Below, one piece after another: positions 18,411-20,390 of a stretch of 20,390 nucleotides of DNA; within the stretch, counting starts at the first letter, position 1; each line of letters starts with the position of its first letter. Source of the stretch: Dunaliella salina (lineage: Eukaryota > Chlorophyta > Chlorophyceae > Chlamydomonadales > Dunaliellaceae); the NCBI GenBank assembly GCA_002284615.2, contig MU069950.1, positions 200,858 to 221,247 of the forward strand, read 5' to 3'. The notes beneath the pieces are model-generated. The model was given only the letters and a program-made list of their open reading frames with translations, was not told the DNA's origin and did not search any database. The translations under genes were made by a program, and so were the position numbers.

Positions 18411-19696
18411 ATGAGTCATTGTACCAGGATTAAAATTCCCTTTGCACTCACCACTCGTGCTGCATGGGTTTATGACACCAAGGAAAATGTGCAGGCATTG
18501 TTACCCCTCACCGACAGCAAATCCTGCTTCAAGCTTACAGTGCAGCCAGACAAGCTGGCCTTTACACCTTCATACAACCCCCTGTCCAAGATGAAGCAAC
18601 AGAAATTATGGGCCTTTTTAGATACACATACCGCCTTGGAAAAGGCAATCAGAAAATGAAAGAGTCCAACTCTTTGCGCACACCAGAGCATATCCTTACA
18701 GCCCTCGCTCGCTATGCCCTAGTCACGCAAGAAAAGCTTGCAAGCCCTCTTGATTATGACACTTATTTCAAAGCATACTGGAGCCCTTATGCTCGAGACA
18801 GGGTATTTGGAGCCAACACTGACATGTTTGAAACTAAATTTACAGGTTTCTCCTTTTGTCATCATGCATGCCCTGTCCTCTATCAAATCCACAGATATCT
18901 TGACTGCCGCCTTCATGCTCCTTCCAAGTCAAATGGGATGGACCAAGAAAGGCTACATGTGCTGGCTGTCAAGCTATCCTGACCATGCCACAGTCCTTGC
19001 AAAATTTCCTTCACAAAGCTTTACCTTCCAACCACCTCAAATCTATCTTCCCCTCGCTTCCCCAGAAAAAATATGAGACACATGCAACTCATCGCCACAT
19101 GGAACAATGAAGGAAAAGAGTGACTCTTTCAAAATAACCCAGGCTGGTTTGAGGGCTTGCAAAATGAAATTCAAGGAATTTGGAGCCAAAGAAGCGGCCA
19201 TCAGCTTGCATACAAACATAACACGTCCCTCTCCTTCAAAGCACCCAGCACGTGGAGGAAAAGATTTGCGAGTGTTACATCAGGACACATAAAAATCTTT
19301 TTGCAGTCTGCGTGCAACAAAAAAATATTTCACCTAGCATACACTCGTACACAACCTCTGCAACCCAAAATCCCAGACTGGCGACATTTGACATGCACAG
19401 ATGGCAGTGTCATCACTGCCCTTCCATGTCTTCAATACCGCCCCTGGTCCTGCCAGAGGTCTACTCCTTACAAGTGGCATGCATTTACGGCACACAGAAA
19501 ATGCAAAGGGATGCTCACTCCAGAACACATCAATATCCTCCACACTGCATTCAACAGAGCCAAAAATAATGATATCCATGACACAATTCAGCCTCCTCCC
19601 AACAGCTTTGCCCCTGAGCTCATGGGCCTTTTCTCACGTGCAATTTCTAACAACAACAAACAACAAAGTAAGAAAATAAACTTTGGAGCCTCTTAA
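18411..19696 (+). pseudogene. Decayed transposable-element coding sequence, copy A (probable non-LTR retroelement)
   Basis: Successive plus-strand fragments in shifting frames look protein-coding: IKIPFALTTRAAWVYDTKEN (from about 18430), ALVTQEKLASPLD (from 18717), AAFMLLPSQMGWTKKGY (about 18910), LIATWNNEGKE and NNPGWFEGLQNEIQGI (19090-19180), then IPDWRHLTCTDGSV (about 19370-19412) and FNRAKNNDIHDTIQ (about 19550). TDGS followed by NRA..IHxxIQ resembles the first two acidic-site regions of the RNase H domain found after reverse transcriptase in LINE-type elements. The expected Glu of NRAEL is Lys here. Stops (e.g. after NNEGKE) and frame changes show it is dead. The element class is inferred, since no reverse transcriptase motif was seen. 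Confidence 0.5.
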
Positions 19697-20252
19697 GGAG
19701 CTTGGTCTTGACACTTTAAAGGCCACCAAGCTTCAGAAGCTTCACTATGTCCTGTATGCTTACAAACTTGCCAGCACCAGACGCGCTCTTGAGAAAACCT
19801 TTTTCAACTCTCAACATGGTCAGGCACGGGATACTGCTAGTAACCCACCTGATCCCCACTGACATCTTTCTTCTGCTTTCTCTTGGTGAAGAGGATACAC
19901 GGTGCCTTGGCCCTGGGTATCCCCTTTTCCTTATTTGATGTGGGGAGTGTTTTCACTGCCTGCGTTGTTTTTCTTTTCTTTTCTTTAAGAAAGCAGAGGA
20001 TTCATACATGCGCATCCTATCAAATCACATCCACATAGCAATGCAAAAATGGGCACTTGTTACCCAAGAAAAAATGGCTTCACCCCTGGATCACAAACCC
20101 AATCACCTACACTACAGTGAACACCCTCAAGGCAAAGTCTCTGGAGCAATCCATAATGCTTTCTCGTCCAAGTTTATGTCATCCAATTTATGATGACCAT
20201 GTGATGTATCTTACTCTCAAACACGCCATTTACTCTGCTATACAATAAAACA
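19680..20252 (+). pseudogene. Decayed transposable-element coding sequence, copy B
   Basis: A first open stretch (19680 to about 19862) reads LGLDTLKATKLQKLHYVLYA and on to a stop. A second (20008-20193) contains ALVTQEKMASPLD and then GAIHNAFSSKF, aligning with copy A (ALVTQEKLASPLD ... GANTDMFETKF) across about 45 residues. It continues in another frame as CHPIYDDHVMYLTLKHAIYS to 20248. So part of the same element family occurs twice about 1.3 kb apart, with the second copy frameshifted. The end of the window may cut it. Confidence 0.5.
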
Positions 20253-20390
20253 ACGCTTCAGCAACCTTCTGCATGTTCTCACCAAGGTGGGGAGGTCCAC
20301 TGAGCACAAATCCATACTCTAAACTCCTTACTGCTTACCCCCACCTTTGCTGCACATTGGGAGGCATGCCCTCATTAGCCCTAAACTACC

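Overview
The window looks like nuclear DNA of a photosynthetic eukaryote, most likely a green alga or other member of Viridiplantae. The reasons are introns with GT..AG borders and long CA/TG microsatellites, many small non-autonomous DNA transposons, and a nuclear gene for a three-helix early-light-inducible (ELIP/LHC-like) thylakoid protein with a transit-peptide-like N-terminus. The species cannot be fixed from sequence alone. No bacterial-style operons, rRNA, tRNA or CRISPR were seen. All exon models below were built by hand from splice sites, phase and protein motifs. They have not been checked against transcripts.

Positions 1-9486 (minus strand) hold most of a gene that joins a pleckstrin-homology (PH) domain to a protein kinase. 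Five exons are recognisable: 9486-9325, 9131-9054, 8165-8011, 3220-3142 and 705-603. All junction phases agree. The start, the PH domain, the Gly-rich loop, the VAIK lysine and the alpha-C helix are present. The rest of the kinase lies beyond position 1.

Positions 9487-9980 are a 494-bp divergent intergenic region that probably serves both genes; it contains a palindromic CCACGTGG G-box. Positions 9981-16636 (plus strand) hold a complete seven-exon ELIP-like gene (777 nt, 258 aa) with two chlorophyll-binding helices of the E..N(G/S)RAAM type.

Positions 16637-18400 show no gene I can recognise, only short repeats. Positions 18400-20390 hold decayed, frameshifted coding fragments of a repeated transposable element, probably a non-LTR retrotransposon with an RNase H-like segment.

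The most unusual feature is in the introns. At least five introns of the two genes carry tandem copies of their own exon-intron boundary. In the PH-kinase gene, intron 4 repeats the Gly-loop exon end plus donor about eight times, intron 3 repeats the PH helix exon end plus donor about eight times, and intron 2 repeats its acceptor. In the ELIP gene, intron 2 has a 61-bp acceptor duplication, and intron 4 has a 118-bp array bordered by copies of its own 3' end. Several introns also have the same bases at both splice junctions. Together this suggests ongoing intron growth, and perhaps intron origin, by tandem duplication across splice sites. Four non-autonomous hAT-like elements with target-site duplications sit in the same introns, and a decayed copy of the PH-kinase first exon lies inside ELIP intron 5.
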